NCBI RefSeq assembly: GCF_002812985.1
Contig: NZ_PGCP01000028.1
Span: forward strand, 1 to 64,000
Source of the DNA: Aeromonas lusitana
Lineage (GTDB): Bacteria > Pseudomonadota > Gammaproteobacteria > Enterobacterales > Aeromonadaceae
DNA: 64,000 nt
Reading direction: 5' to 3'
In this document: positions 28,154 through 37,865 of the stretch, piece after piece
Numbering within the stretch: the first letter of the stretch is position 1
How the letters are laid out: every line of letters starts with the position of its first letter
Position numbers and translations under genes: made by a program
Notes under the pieces: generated by a model
The model's database searches: none
The model's input: the letters and a program-made list of their open reading frames with translations, nothing else
What the model was told of the DNA's origin: nothing

Positions 28154-28323
28154 CACCATGACATCTGATAGCTATCCGACCCCTTATTCAGGGCCCTCAT
28201 TTGGCAGCATAAGCAATTACCACTATTGCCTTTCACGACATAATTCGCTGCCTTGATGCCAAATATCTTGATTCACCATCTGCTGGATGAAGGGAGGCAG
28301 CATAGTCCTCCCCCCCACAGCCG

Positions 28324-29790
28324 TCATGCCTCGATCAGCTTGCCTTTCTGCTTGCTGACGGTCGGCGCTCCGGGCTCCACCTCTTTCAATCGGGCGGTGA
28401 AGTGGCGCAGTACCGCCGGTTCGTAGATAAAATCGAGCCCCTTCACGTTTTTGGCGTTCTTCTTCACCTCGCCAAACGCCTCGATGACGAAGTCCATGTG
28501 GGTTTGGGTGTAGGTCGCGCGGGGTATGGTCAGGCGCAGCAGCTCGGCCGGGCAGGGATGCTGCTTGCCGGTGGCGGGATCGCGCCCCAGCAGCAATGAG
28601 CCTATCTCCACCGCCCGGATGCCGGCCACCTTGTAGAGCTCGCACGCCAGCGCATGGGCCGGGAACTGATCCGCCGGGATATGGGGCAGCAGCTTGCCCG
28701 CATCCACGAAGGCCGCGTGACCGCCAGCCTGCTGGCACACCACGCCGATGGCCTCGAGGCCATCCACCAGGTACTGCACCTGGCCGATGCGATAAGCCAG
28801 CCAGTCCTGGCGCATGCCATCGCGCAGACCGACCGCGAGCCGCTCCATGGCGCCCCCTTCCAGCCCGCCGTAAGTCGGGAAGCCCTCCTGCACCACGCAC
28901 AGGGTGCGGCATTCGGTGTAGACGTCCAGCATGCTGTCGTCCTTGAAACAGAGCAGGCCGCCCATCTGCACCATGGCGTCCTTCTTGGCGGACATGGCGA
29001 GGCCGTCCGCGTACTTGTAGGACTCCATGGTGATCGCCTCTATGGACCAGTTTGCGTAGCCGGGCTCACGCTGCTGGATGAAGTAGGCGTTCTCGGCGAA
29101 GCGGGCCGAGTCCATGATGACCGGAATGTCGTATTTGCGGGCAATCTCATACACCGCCTTCAGGTTGGCGATGGAGACAGGCTGGCCGCCGGCGGAGTTG
29201 CAGGTGATGGTGCTGACGATGTAGGGCACGTTGGCCGGGCCCGCCTCCAGGATGGCCTCCTCCAGCTTCAGCAGATCGAAGTTGCCCTTGAAGTCGGCGG
29301 TGACCGAGGTATCGAACGCCTCCTTGGTGTAGACGTTTTTCGCCACGCAGCAGTTGATCTGGGTGTGGCCCTGGGTGGTGTCGAAGAAGTAGTTGGAGAG
29401 CGCCACCATCTTTTTGCGATCCAGCCCCTTCTCCTGCTCCCGCTTCTTGATCAGCACCGGAATGTAGATCTGCTCGGCGCCGCGCCCCTGGTGGGTGGGG
29501 ATGGTGAGCGCATAGCCGAAGATCTCCTGCACCGCCTGCTGCAATGCGTAGTAGCTGCGGCTGCCGCTGTAGGCCTCGTCGCCGCGCAGCATGGCGGCCT
29601 GCATGTTCTGGGTGATGGCGCCTGTGCCGCTGTCGGTCAGCAGATCGATAAACACGTCTTCGCTGTCCAGCAGGAAGGGGTTCATGCCCGCCCGCACGAT
29701 CGCCTCCTCCCGGTAGGCACGGGTGGTGCGCTTGACCGGCTCGATGACACGGATACGGAACGGCTCGGGGAGATGCTTGAAGTTTTCCAT
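28324..29790 (-). CDS. tnaA: Tryptophanase TnaA
   Basis: 488 residues (E. coli 471). PLP enzyme that splits tryptophan to indole, pyruvate and ammonia, the source of the indole reaction typical of Aeromonas. [28 protein letters not shown] is the family start. The PLP lysine is in [38 protein letters not shown] and [14 protein letters not shown] are further signatures. The C-terminus (ending [13 protein letters not shown]) is slightly longer than in E. coli. The start at 29790 is chosen by homology; its ribosome site is weak. A TnaC leader lies 201 bases upstream, so control by tryptophan-dependent antitermination is expected. Confidence 0.96.
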   Translation of the reverse strand: MENFKHLPEPFRIRVIEPVKRTTRAYREEAIVRAGMNPFLLDSEDVFIDLLTDSGTGAITQNMQAAMLRGDEAYSGSRSYYALQQAVQEIFGYALTIPTHQGRGAEQIYIPVLIKKREQEKGLDRKKMVALSNYFFDTTQGHTQINCCVAKNVYTKEAFDTSVTADFKGNFDLLKLEEAILEAGPANVPYIVSTITCNSAGGQPVSIANLKAVYEIARKYDIPVIMDSARFAENAYFIQQREPGYANWSIEAITMESYKYADGLAMSAKKDAMVQMGGLLCFKDDSMLDVYTECRTLCVVQEGFPTYGGLEGGAMERLAVGLRDGMRQDWLAYRIGQVQYLVDGLEAIGVVCQQAGGHAAFVDAGKLLPHIPADQFPAHALACELYKVAGIRAVEIGSLLLGRDPATGKQHPCPAELLRLTIPRATYTQTHMDFVIEAFGEVKKNAKNVKGLDFIYEPAVLRHFTARLKEVEPGAPTVSKQKGKLIEA

Positions 29791-29991
29791 GGTATAGACA
29801 CCCAACTTTAAATATTTAGGATGAGTCTCAGCCTCCGCCTCAATTAATGGTGGGCGGCAATAACGGCATGAGATCGGGTGCACGCCAGCGCCTCGCCAAT
29901 TAATAAGGCGAGCGGGAGTGCAGACTATTTCGATTCAGGAATGTGGGCAGGCTTGGATTATTGTCGGCAATAGCCAAGCGGCCGCGGGGAA

Positions 29992-30111
29992 TTACAGCGG
30001 GAAGAAGAAGGCGATCTTGTGATCCAGGGTAAACCACTTGGGGGAAGCGATCAGGGTAGCCATGTTATTGCTCATCTGGTGATTGAATAACGCCGAATTA
30101 ACAGGAGTCAT
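29992..30111 (-). CDS. tnaC: Tryptophanase operon leader peptide TnaC
   Basis: 39 codons from the ATG at 30111 (preceded by AAGGG, 9 bases away) to TAA at 29992. In-frame ATGs at 30075 (27 residues) and 30063 (23 residues) are alternatives with weaker sites. The C-terminal end reads SPKWFTLDHKIAFFFPL. It keeps the E. coli TnaC arrest residues at exact spacing: Lys-Trp, Asp four after Trp, Ile seven after, Pro twelve after. Positions equal to E. coli D21-H22-R23 are all Phe, and one Leu codon follows Pro before the stop. In E. coli, tryptophan-bound ribosomes stall at the end of tnaC and block Rho at the following rut site. The 201-base tnaC-tnaA gap is similar to that in E. coli and is C-rich on the minus strand. 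Confidence 0.9.
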   Translation of the reverse strand: MTPVNSALFNHQMSNNMATLIASPKWFTLDHKIAFFFPL

Positions 30112-30258
30112 TATGGTTGGCCCTTATTCATTCGCAATTGCCGGATGAGCAAATTGGGATGGCGTTAACAGTTTTATCGAGGGGAGAAATATATGACCCC
30201 CTCCCCCGTCAGCGCCATTTAATCAGGAAAGACTCAATATTTCCCGGCAGATCTGCCC

Positions 30259-31476
30259 TCAATGGTTTAGCCAGGGCAGACGCTGCAGCAGCCAGTGGCG
30301 ATCCGCCAGAGGCGTCTGGCTGACCCAGGTATCCAGCAGGCCATAGGAGAGCAGCGGCAGCACCAGCAGCAACAGGCAGAGCAGGGCCAGCAGCCAGGCC
30401 GGGCTGAGCCGATGGCGACGACTGCCGAGGTGCAGCGCATCGGCCCGCTTGGGGCAGGCGGCGACGCAGCTCAGGCAGCTGGTGCATTCGAGGCTGCGTA
30501 CCGAGATCAGCTGATGCACCTGGATGCGCGACGGACAGGCCCGGCTGCACTTGTCACAGTCGTGGCCAGCGCTTCGCAGGCAGCGGGCCGGATCCCGGCG
30601 GATACGCAGTGGCGTCACCAGACCGAGCAGGGCCAGCCAGGCGCCGTAGGGGCAGAGGTAGCGGCAGAAGCCCTGCCGGAAGGCGACGGTGAGCAGCATC
30701 ACCCAGCCCAGACAGAGGCTGGAGATCAGGGTCAGGTTGAAGAAGAAGGCCCCCATCTTCATGTCCGCCGCCTGATGGTAGGGGCTGGTGAAGTAGCCGG
30801 GCAGGGCGACGCTCGGCACCGCGATCAGCACGATAAACAGCAAAAAAATCAGCACCAGAAACTTCTGACCACGCAACACGGCATCGAGCCAGCGCGGTGG
30901 CGTCCACTCCCCCGGCAGCAGGCGTGTGCGTAGGCCGTGCAGCCACTCCCCCACCAGCCCGAGGGGGCAGAACCAGGCACAGAAGGCCCGCCCCAGCAAC
31001 AGTGCCGACAGGCAGAGCACCAGCACCGTGATGGTCGCCGCCGGATGATGGGGATCCATCAGCCCCTGGGTCAGCCAGGCCCGCAACCCCAGACCGCCGG
31101 CGATGGGCAGGAAGCCATCCACCACGTCCGGACGCATCAGCCAGGGGGTCATCCCCTGCTCAAGCTGTCCGATATGGACGACATATTGCGCCGCCACCAG
31201 CCCCCAACACAGCAGCAATAGCTGCCTGGTGGCCGTTCTGAGACGCTGACTGCCTATGCGGGCCAGCACGGGCAGGGGACGATAGCGCTGCCACAGCGCG
31301 AGCGTCGTGGCCACCAGCCCCAGCGCGAGCCAGAGCACTGAATCCGCCATCAGCAGCCAGAGCGCGGCAGCCAGCATGAGGGAGAGAATCCATGACCAAC
31401 CGGCACGCCCCTGCCACAGCAACAGGATCAGATAGACCAGGCCCGCGGTCATGGTCAGGGCTTCCAACAGGCTCAT
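30259..31476 (-). CDS. NapH/CcoG-like membrane polyferredoxin with two 4Fe-4S motifs
   Basis: 405 residues with several membrane helices. It has the twin motifs FCAWFCPLGLVGEW and FCRYLCPYGAWLALLGLVTPLRI of the NapH/NosR/CcoG group, then two cytoplasmic cluster motifs: CDKCSRACP, with an additional earlier Cys in ARCLRSAGHDC, and CTSCLSCVAACP. It probably moves electrons between membrane quinols and a soluble or periplasmic partner. It starts 127 bases after the cupin gene on the same strand as norVW, so it may be part of the nitric oxide response; co-transcription is not proven. GAGGGAAGC precedes the ATG. Confidence 0.83.
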   Translation of the reverse strand: MSLLEALTMTAGLVYLILLLWQGRAGWSWILSLMLAAALWLLMADSVLWLALGLVATTLALWQRYRPLPVLARIGSQRLRTATRQLLLLCWGLVAAQYVVHIGQLEQGMTPWLMRPDVVDGFLPIAGGLGLRAWLTQGLMDPHHPAATITVLVLCLSALLLGRAFCAWFCPLGLVGEWLHGLRTRLLPGEWTPPRWLDAVLRGQKFLVLIFLLFIVLIAVPSVALPGYFTSPYHQAADMKMGAFFFNLTLISSLCLGWVMLLTVAFRQGFCRYLCPYGAWLALLGLVTPLRIRRDPARCLRSAGHDCDKCSRACPSRIQVHQLISVRSLECTSCLSCVAACPKRADALHLGSRRHRLSPAWLLALLCLLLLVLPLLSYGLLDTWVSQTPLADRHWLLQRLPWLNH

Positions 31477-31603
31477 GCTTCCCTCACAGTGCTCATCCGA
31501 ATCGAGGGGGCAGGATAACCAACATCTGAGTTGATGATTTTGATCTGCATGGGCAGAGGGGGCATTTGCCCGCTCCGCCCGTCAGCCCTTCTGTTGACCC
31601 CTG

Positions 31604-31942
31604 TTATTTGCGGCTGTTGAACAGGGGCTGATCCGACTCTGCCCGTTCGGCCCAGAAGTGGATGTTGAAGCGGGCATCCTCAGACAGCTCGACCCTGTGC
31701 CAGTACTGGGGCGGACTGGTGGCAAACTCCCCGGCCCGGATCACCAGGCTTATCTCCGGCTGCTCGGCCTGCTCGTTGGCAAAGCCGTGATAGGTGACGG
31801 TTCCCGCCATCACGCAGAGCTGGCCGAACACGCCGGCGGCTGTGTTGTGGTGGCTCAAGAGAGCCGCCGGCACATTGTCACGGGTGAAGAAGGGGGTGGA
31901 GCGACGCACTACCCAGTGAGACGGAATAAGGTGCAGTGACAT
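31604..31942 (-). CDS. DUF1971 / TehB N-terminal-type cupin protein
   Basis: 112 residues. STPFFTRDNVPAALLSHHNTAAGVFGQLCVMAGTVTYHGF matches the small cupin domain found alone or fused ahead of the TehB methyltransferase. EFATSPPQYWHRVELSEDARFNIHFW completes the barrel. The paired His residues could hold a metal. The start at 31942 has AGGAG upstream. It lies 51 bases after norW on the same strand. Enterobacterial tehB is, to my memory, a reported member of the nitric-oxide-responsive NsrR regulon, so the position here fits a role in nitrosative stress, but the reaction is unknown. Confidence 0.85.
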   Translation of the reverse strand: MSLHLIPSHWVVRRSTPFFTRDNVPAALLSHHNTAAGVFGQLCVMAGTVTYHGFANEQAEQPEISLVIRAGEFATSPPQYWHRVELSEDARFNIHFWAERAESDQPLFNSRK

Positions 31943-31993
31943 AAGTTTTCTCCTAAGAGTGCCGGTCAACCCGGCCTCAATCGATAAAGTGGA

Positions 31994-33157
31994 TCAACGG
32001 GGCAGCTGGCGCAGCAGGGGGAAGGCGGCGCTCATCTGATCGCCCCCCACCACGAAACCGCACAGCTCGCCATCTTCGCCGCGCGCCTCGGCCACCATGC
32101 CTTGGCGACTCCAGCGGCACTGCCAGGCGAGATCCTCCCCTCGGGTGCGGCCCGCCAGCTGCAACGGATAGAGCGGCGTCTTCACCTTCACCAGCATGGG
32201 GGGCAGGGTCAGCACGGTCGGGGTGCCGAGCAGCGTCTTGGCCAGGGCACTGGCCCCCAGCACGATTGGTTGCAGGAAGGGAAGCAACTGCCCCCGCCAC
32301 TCGATGCCATCCCCCAGGGCGAAGATATGGGGATCGCGGGTCTGCAGCCTGTCGTCGACCCGGATGCCGCGCCCCACCTCGAGCCCGGCGCTCTGGGCCA
32401 GGGCCAGATTTGGCCGCAGACCAACCGCGGCGATCACCAGATCCTGCGCACTGACCAAGCCATCGCTGAGGGTGACCCGCAAGCCATCGTTCGGCCGATC
32501 CGGATCCTGCGGAGCTATACCGGCCACGCCCTGCCCCAGCAGCAAGTTCACCCCCTGCTCGCGCAGGGCCTGCTGCAACGGCTGACTCAGGGCCGCCGGC
32601 AACAGGGTGCTCAGCGGGCTGTGAGCCAGATCCACCAGCGTCACCTCCTTCCCCGCGCTCGCCATGTCCATCGCCAGCTCGCAGCCGATGAGGCCCGCCC
32701 CCAACACCAGGATGCGGCTGGCGGCGCGGATCCTGGCCTCGGCGGCGGCGTACTCCTGCTGGCTGTTGAGGGTTACCAGGTGTTCGCTTCCCGCTATCTC
32801 GGGGCGCACCGCGCTGGCGCCGGTCGCCAGCACCAGCTGACCGTAGGGGAACTCTCCCTGCCCGGTCTTTACCAGCCGCCGCACGGGATCGATAGCCAGC
32901 ACCGGGCAGTGGGGCAGCAGAGCGATGCGTTGCTGCTCGGCAAACGCGCTGCCGCTAAGGCGGCTCATGGCGGCGGCGCTGCAATCCCGGCTCACTACAT
33001 GGCTCAAGTCCGGCTTGTTGTACTCATCGCCACTGTCCGCCGTGATAAGACGAATGGGCCGTGCGCCATCCAGTTTGCGCAGGCTCTTGATCAGTTGCTG
33101 GGCGGCGAAACCGCTGCCGATCACCACTATCTCTTCGCTCATGGGGATGGCGCTCAT
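31994..33157 (-). CDS. norW: NADH:flavorubredoxin reductase NorW
   Basis: 387 residues (E. coli 377). FAD/NAD-binding oxidoreductase that reduces the rubredoxin domain of NorV. The N-terminal FAD motif is [17 protein letters not shown]. The NAD-binding motif is [34 protein letters not shown] is the second FAD-contact motif. Its ATG overlaps the norV stop as ATGA, giving translational coupling. This is the second gene of the NO reductase operon. Confidence 0.94.
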   Translation of the reverse strand: MSAIPMSEEIVVIGSGFAAQQLIKSLRKLDGARPIRLITADSGDEYNKPDLSHVVSRDCSAAAMSRLSGSAFAEQQRIALLPHCPVLAIDPVRRLVKTGQGEFPYGQLVLATGASAVRPEIAGSEHLVTLNSQQEYAAAEARIRAASRILVLGAGLIGCELAMDMASAGKEVTLVDLAHSPLSTLLPAALSQPLQQALREQGVNLLLGQGVAGIAPQDPDRPNDGLRVTLSDGLVSAQDLVIAAVGLRPNLALAQSAGLEVGRGIRVDDRLQTRDPHIFALGDGIEWRGQLLPFLQPIVLGASALAKTLLGTPTVLTLPPMLVKVKTPLYPLQLAGRTRGEDLAWQCRWSRQGMVAEARGEDGELCGFVVGGDQMSAAFPLLRQLPR

Positions 33158-34635
33158 ACGCAAGCCTCCACGGCGCAGGGCTCGAACACCTCCTTGCCGA
33201 TGCCGCAGCCGGGGCAGAGGAAGCTGTCCGGCACCTGGGCCCAGGGGGTGCCCGGCGCCACCAGCTGATCCGGTTCCCCCAGCGCCGGGTCATAGACCCA
33301 CTGGCATACGGTGCAGAGCATGGCCTGGCCGTCATCCCATTCACCGGCAGCCGGTGTGGCTTGCGGCGCCTTGGCCATCACCGGGGCTGGCACCACTGTG
33401 GCCTGAGTTGTGGTGATCGGGCGAGGTGCCTCCAGCGGATGCAGTGCCCACTGGCGGGCGAGCCGGCGGCCATGCTCGCGGCATTCGGCCAGGGCGGAAC
33501 CATCCGGGCGCCACTTCGCCTTGAGGGAGATGCTGATATCGAAACCCGCGTCCATCAGCCGGGTCTGGATGCGATCCACGGCGCCGCCGGTCCAGCCGTA
33601 GCTGCCGAAGGCCGAGGCCCGCTTGTTGCGAAAACGCAGGCCGGTGATCTCTTCCAGCATGCCCGCCACCTTGGGCATCATGACGTTGTTCATGGTGGAG
33701 GAGCCCACCAGAATCCCCTTGGAGCGGAACACCTGGGTCAGGATCTCGTTCTTGTCGTGGCGCGCCACGTTGAAGATCTTCACCGCCACACCGGGGTCCA
33801 CCTCATGGATGCCCTGGGCGATGGCGTCGGCCATCATGCGGGTGTTGTTGGACATGGAGTCGTAGAACAGGGTGATGCGATCCTCCTGATACTGATCCGC
33901 CCACTCCAGGTATTTGAGGATGATCTGGGTGGGATCCTCGCGCCAGACGATGCCGTGGGAGGTAGCTACCATGCTCACCGGCAGGTTGAAGCCCAGCACC
34001 TCCTTGATCTTGGCGGTCACCAGGGGGCTGAAGGGGGTGAGTATGTTGGCGTAGTAGCGCTGGCACTGCTCCATCAGCTCGGTCTGATCCACTTCGTCGT
34101 TGAACAGGTGCTCGTCGCAGTAGTGCTGGCCGAAGGCGTCGTTGGAGAAGAGCACGGCATCCTCGGTCATGTAGGTCATCATGCTGTCGGGCCAGTGCAG
34201 CATGGGGGTCTCGATAAACACCAACTGCTTGCCATTGCCGATATCCAGGCTGTCACCTGTCTTGACCGGCTGGAAGTTCCACTCGGGGTGATGATGATGG
34301 CCCGTGATGGAGTCGATGGCGTTGTGGGTGCAGTAGATGGGGGTATCTGGGATGCGGGCCATCAGCTCGGTCAGGGCGCCGGCGTGATCCTCCTCGGCAT
34401 GGTTGATCACCACGAAGTCGATGCTGGCGAGATCGATCTCTGCCGCCAGGTTCTGCACGAACTCCCGGCTGAACTTGTGATCCACGGTGTCGATCAGCAC
34501 GTTCTTCCCTTCGCGGATGAGGTAGCTGTTGTAGCTGGTGCCCTTGTGGGTCTTGTACTCGGTGCCGTGGAAGTCACGCACCTCCCAGTCCCGTTGGCCG
34601 ACCCAGTGAATGTTGTTTTTGACGTGGATGCTCAT
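33154..34635 (-). CDS. norV: Anaerobic nitric oxide reductase flavorubredoxin NorV
   Basis: 493 residues (E. coli 479). Reduces NO to N2O under low oxygen. The N-terminal metallo-beta-lactamase-like di-iron domain has [16 protein letters not shown], a His in [12 protein letters not shown], Asp in [12 protein letters not shown], and His in [12 protein letters not shown]. The flavodoxin domain has [20 protein letters not shown]. The C-terminal rubredoxin has [11 protein letters not shown] and [10 protein letters not shown], four cysteines for the iron. A sigma-54 promoter and three NorR sites lie upstream and norR is divergent. Confidence 0.96.
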   Translation of the reverse strand: MSIHVKNNIHWVGQRDWEVRDFHGTEYKTHKGTSYNSYLIREGKNVLIDTVDHKFSREFVQNLAAEIDLASIDFVVINHAEEDHAGALTELMARIPDTPIYCTHNAIDSITGHHHHPEWNFQPVKTGDSLDIGNGKQLVFIETPMLHWPDSMMTYMTEDAVLFSNDAFGQHYCDEHLFNDEVDQTELMEQCQRYYANILTPFSPLVTAKIKEVLGFNLPVSMVATSHGIVWREDPTQIILKYLEWADQYQEDRITLFYDSMSNNTRMMADAIAQGIHEVDPGVAVKIFNVARHDKNEILTQVFRSKGILVGSSTMNNVMMPKVAGMLEEITGLRFRNKRASAFGSYGWTGGAVDRIQTRLMDAGFDISISLKAKWRPDGSALAECREHGRRLARQWALHPLEAPRPITTTQATVVPAPVMAKAPQATPAAGEWDDGQAMLCTVCQWVYDPALGEPDQLVAPGTPWAQVPDSFLCPGCGIGKEVFEPCAVEACV

Positions 34636-34683
34636 CCGGCAGTTCCTCAGCTGAAATAGTGTATGTTCGACTGAACCAGCTAA

Positions 34684-34700
34684 TGCAGCGGACGTGCCAA
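34684..34700 (-). promoter_or_regulatory. Sigma-54 promoter of norVW
   Basis: The minus strand reads TTGGCACGTCCGCTGCA, matching the -24/-12 consensus TTGGCACG-N4-TTGCA with one change (C for T in the -12 element). It lies 49-65 bases upstream of the norV start and downstream of the NorR sites. Confidence 0.87.
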
Positions 34701-34742
34701 CTTGTAACTCATTGTTTTTAATAAAAATAAAAATCTGCCATT

Positions 34743-34798
34743 GTCATCAAGACACCACGCATTTATAGTCAAAATCACAAACATACTGTCATTTGGAC
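34743..34798. promoter_or_regulatory. Three NorR enhancer sites
   Basis: Three GT-N7-AC cores lie in the norR-norV gap: GTCATCAAGAC (34743-34753), GTCAAAATCAC (34768-34778) and GTCATTTGGAC (34788-34798). E. coli norVW also has three such sites, all needed for activation. Their centre spacings are 25 and 20 bases. The last ends 7 bases before the norR start codon, so NorR probably also represses itself. Confidence 0.88.
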
Positions 34799-34805
34799 AA
34801 TCTCT

Positions 34806-36335
34806 GTGATCTCCACCGACCGCCTGGCGCGCATCGCCCTCGACCTGCAACTCGGTATCTCCCACCAGGACAGATTCCATCGCCTGATCCAGAGCGTGCG
34901 CAGCCTGCTGCACTCGGATGCCTCGGCCCTGCTGCGCTACGAGGGGGGCCAGTTCATCCCGCTCGCCACCGACGGCCTGATGCAGGACGTGCTGGGCCGC
35001 CGCTTCGCGCTCAAGGATCACCCGCGCATGGAGGCCATAGCCCGGGCCGGCGACGTGGTGCGCTTCCCCGCCGACAGCCAGCTGCCCGACCCCTATGACG
35101 GCCTGATCCCGGATCACGACGACTTCAAGGTGCATGCCTGCGTCGGCCTGCCGCTGTTCGCAGATCAGGCACTTATCGGCGCCCTGACCATAGACGGCAT
35201 GAACCCGGCCCAGTTCGATGACATCAGCGACGAGGAGTTGCGGCTGGTGGGGGCCCTGGCGGCGGCAGCACTCAGCAATGCCCTCTTGCTGGAGCGGCTC
35301 GCCCGCCAGAGCAGCGAACCCATAGCGTCGGGCCCGCAGGCAGGTGCTGACCAGCCGGAGATGATAGGCAACTCCCCCGCCATGGCCCGGCTGCGCCACG
35401 AGATAGACGTGGTGGCGAGCTCGGAGCTGAACGTGCTGATCCTGGGGGAGACGGGGGTCGGCAAGGAGCTGATCGCCAAGGCGGTGCATAAGGGCTCACC
35501 GCGCGCCGGCGCCCCCCTGGTCTATCTCAACTGCGCCGCCCTGCCGGAGTCGGTGGCGGAGAGCGAGCTGTTCGGCCACGTGAAGGGGGCCTTCACCGGT
35601 GCCATCCACAACCGGGCGGGCAAGTTCGAGCTGGCGGACAGGGGCACCTTGTTTTTGGACGAGATAGGCGAGCTCTCCCTGCCCCTGCAGGCCAAGTTGC
35701 TGCGGGTGCTGCAATACGGCGATCTGCAGCGCATCGGTGACGACACCCCCCTCAAGGTGAACGTGCGCATCCTGGCCGCCACCAACCGGGACCTGAAACA
35801 GGCGGTGGTGGATGGCGCCTTCCGGGCCGATCTCTACCACAGGCTGAGCGTCTTCCCGATCCAGGCCCCGGCGCTGCGGGAGCGGCCAGACGACATCCCC
35901 TTGCTGGCCGGCTATTTCTGCGAACGCTGCCGGGTCAGCCTGGGGCTGGAGCGGCTGCGCATCCAGCCCCAGGCGTTGCAACTGTTAGCCGCCCACGACT
36001 GGCCGGGCAATGTGCGGGAGCTGGAGCACGCCATCCACCGTGCCGCCGTGCTGGCGCGGGCCGAACAGGGCAGCCAGAGCCCCAGCCTAGCGAGCCACCA
36101 CTTCAATCTGGGCACTGGCGCCCTGCCCATGTCCACCAGCCCAGGCGTGGCACTTGCCGAGCCCCCCTTGCCCGTCGGCCTGGGGCTGAGGGCCGCCACC
36201 GACGCCTTCCAGCTCGCCCTGATCGAGCGTACCCTGGCGACTCATGATGGCAACTGGGCCGCCACCGCCCGCGCCCTGGAGCTGGATGGCGGCAACCTGC
36301 ACCGGCTTGCCCGCCGGCTCGGCCTCAAGGCCTGA
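34806..36335 (+). CDS. norR: Nitric oxide-responsive sigma-54 activator NorR
   Basis: 509 residues (E. coli 504). The N-terminal GAF domain senses NO through a non-heme iron; the conserved Cys is in [11 protein letters not shown]. The central AAA+ domain has Walker [17 protein letters not shown], the sigma-54 contact loop [10 protein letters not shown] and Walker [10 protein letters not shown]. The C-terminal Fis-type helix-turn-helix reads [30 protein letters not shown] start at 34806 fits the E. coli N-terminus; the ribosome site is weak. Divergent from norVW across the three enhancer sites. Confidence 0.95.
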   Translation: MISTDRLARIALDLQLGISHQDRFHRLIQSVRSLLHSDASALLRYEGGQFIPLATDGLMQDVLGRRFALKDHPRMEAIARAGDVVRFPADSQLPDPYDGLIPDHDDFKVHACVGLPLFADQALIGALTIDGMNPAQFDDISDEELRLVGALAAAALSNALLLERLARQSSEPIASGPQAGADQPEMIGNSPAMARLRHEIDVVASSELNVLILGETGVGKELIAKAVHKGSPRAGAPLVYLNCAALPESVAESELFGHVKGAFTGAIHNRAGKFELADRGTLFLDEIGELSLPLQAKLLRVLQYGDLQRIGDDTPLKVNVRILAATNRDLKQAVVDGAFRADLYHRLSVFPIQAPALRERPDDIPLLAGYFCERCRVSLGLERLRIQPQALQLLAAHDWPGNVRELEHAIHRAAVLARAEQGSQSPSLASHHFNLGTGALPMSTSPGVALAEPPLPVGLGLRAATDAFQLALIERTLATHDGNWAATARALELDGGNLHRLARRLGLKA

Positions 36336-36370
36336 CGGCTCCCCAGATACAAGCAGCCCAAAAACAAAGA

Positions 36371-36395
36371 CCCCCTCACATTGGAGGGGGCCTTT
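36371..36395. terminator. Bidirectional terminator between norR and the LacI-family gene
   Basis: CCCCCTC (36371-36377) pairs with GAGGGGG (36384-36390). T-rich sequence lies beyond on both strands. Confidence 0.75.
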
Positions 36396-36425
36396 CGTTG
36401 GACTTTCGCTTGCGAAACACTGAGG

Positions 36426-37430
36426 TCAGCGCAGGGACTTGACCGAGCGGCGCACAATCAGCTCGGGCTGAACCGTCATGGATTCCACCTCCAGCTCCTT
36501 GTTGCGGATCCGGCTCACCAGCTGCTGCACCGCCAGCAGACCGAGCTCGGCCTTGGGGTGGCGAATGGTGGTGAGCGGCGGGCTGGAGAAGCGCGCCATC
36601 TCGATGTCGTCATAGCCGATCATGGAGATGTCGTCCGGCACCTTGACCCCGGCTTCCCAGGCGGCGCAGATGGCACCGATGGCCATGGGATCGTCGAAGG
36701 CAAACACGGCGGTCGGGCGCGGGTTCAGGGCCAGGATGCGCTGCATGGCATCGAAGCCGCTCTGGCTCTCGTAGTCCCCCTCGAAGATCTGCTCCTCTTT
36801 CAGGGTCAGGCCCTGCTCGCCCAGGGCGTCGCGCACCCCGTCCAGCCGCTGCTGGGTGGTCGGCTTGGAGAGATGGCCCGTGATGCAGACGATCTCCCTG
36901 TGACCCAGCTCCAGCAGATGGCTCACCGCCATACGGGCGCCGATGCGGGCGTTGTCGTTGATCACGTTGGCAAAATCGCACTCGTTGCCCCAATCCAGCA
37001 CCACCTGCGGCACCTTCTTGTGGATGCGCAGCATGTCCCTGAACTGGGTGTCGATGTCGGTCCCCAGCACCAGCAGGCCGTCGACCCGCTTCTCCATCAA
37101 CATGCGCAGGTAGTGCTGCTGACGGGGCGGCTGGTTCTCGGTGTTGCACAGGATCAGGCTGTAGCCCTGCTCGAAGCAGTAGGCCTCGACCCCCTGCACC
37201 ACTTCCGCGAAGAAGGGGTTGGCACTGGTCGTGACCAGCATGCCGATGGTTTTGGTTGAATTTATCTTGAGGCTGCGCGCCACCGAGTTGGGCGCGTAGT
37301 TGAGTTCTGCCACCGCCTCAAGCACTTTTTGAGTCGCATCTTCGCTGACCCGACGGGTGTGATTGAGTACATGTGAGACGGTGGAGATGGATACGCCTGC
37401 ACGGGAAGCGACATCCTTGATAGTGGCCAT
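36426..37430 (-). CDS. LacI-family transcriptional repressor, RbsR/PurR subgroup
   Basis: 334 residues. The N-terminal helix-turn-helix reads MATIKDVASRAGVSISTVSHVLN, with the hinge NYAPNSVARSLK. The periplasmic-binding-like core has GMLVTTSANPFFAEVVQGVE and GYSLILCNTENQP, and ends DDISMIGYDDIEMARFSSPPLTTI. Residue patterns are nearer RbsR than PurR. No sugar operon adjoins it, so ligand and targets are unknown. A TTTGCGCAAA palindrome at 37547-37556 upstream could be an autoregulatory operator. Confidence 0.85.
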   Translation of the reverse strand: MATIKDVASRAGVSISTVSHVLNHTRRVSEDATQKVLEAVAELNYAPNSVARSLKINSTKTIGMLVTTSANPFFAEVVQGVEAYCFEQGYSLILCNTENQPPRQQHYLRMLMEKRVDGLLVLGTDIDTQFRDMLRIHKKVPQVVLDWGNECDFANVINDNARIGARMAVSHLLELGHREIVCITGHLSKPTTQQRLDGVRDALGEQGLTLKEEQIFEGDYESQSGFDAMQRILALNPRPTAVFAFDDPMAIGAICAAWEAGVKVPDDISMIGYDDIEMARFSSPPLTTIRHPKAELGLLAVQQLVSRIRNKELEVESMTVQPELIVRRSVKSLR

Positions 37431-37865
37431 CTCTGTCTCCTGAAGATCAAAGGCGGAACAGTAGCAGATTTCCCGAATAAAGGCTTGGTTTTAACGAGAG
37501 CTGCCAGTGAATTGTCAATCTTGGCTAATCTAGGCGGTCAACTCTATTTGCGCAAACGAATTTTGGTCAAAATGAGAGCAGGCGCAGAACGAAATATCGT
37601 CAGTTTTTTACTCTGACATTTGTCACCATGACAATTTGTTACCTGCATGTTAAGCCACCATTGCGATATTAAATTCTGAAATTATATCAATGTCAGGGCA
37701 TTTGTTTCATAAAAGCCCTGTCCCATCGACTCTGGTCAGTATCTTTAACATCTTGTTATTGCCCAGCGAGGAATGATAGAACCTTACCTATTGCCGGGCC
37801 GACGGGATACAGGTTCGGAATGATGCGCATAAAATGAAACAATTCACTGATTAAGGGACGAATCA
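37431..37865. other. Divergent regulatory region between the LacI-family gene and livK
   Basis: 435 bases, rather A/T-rich. It contains a TTTGCGCAAA palindrome (37547-37556) and probably the control region of the liv operon, which in E. coli responds to Lrp and leucine. No ORF, tRNA or confident promoter was found. Confidence 0.5.

Noticed and set aside
30190..30225. GAGGGG..CCCCCTC dyad upstream of tnaC as a terminator
   Set aside because: There is no T run on the minus strand after it, so termination cannot be supported.
37547..37556. TTTGCGCAAA palindrome as a firm LacI-family operator
   Set aside because: A single 10-base palindrome is too short to assign without a second copy or a known consensus. 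It is mentioned only as a possibility.
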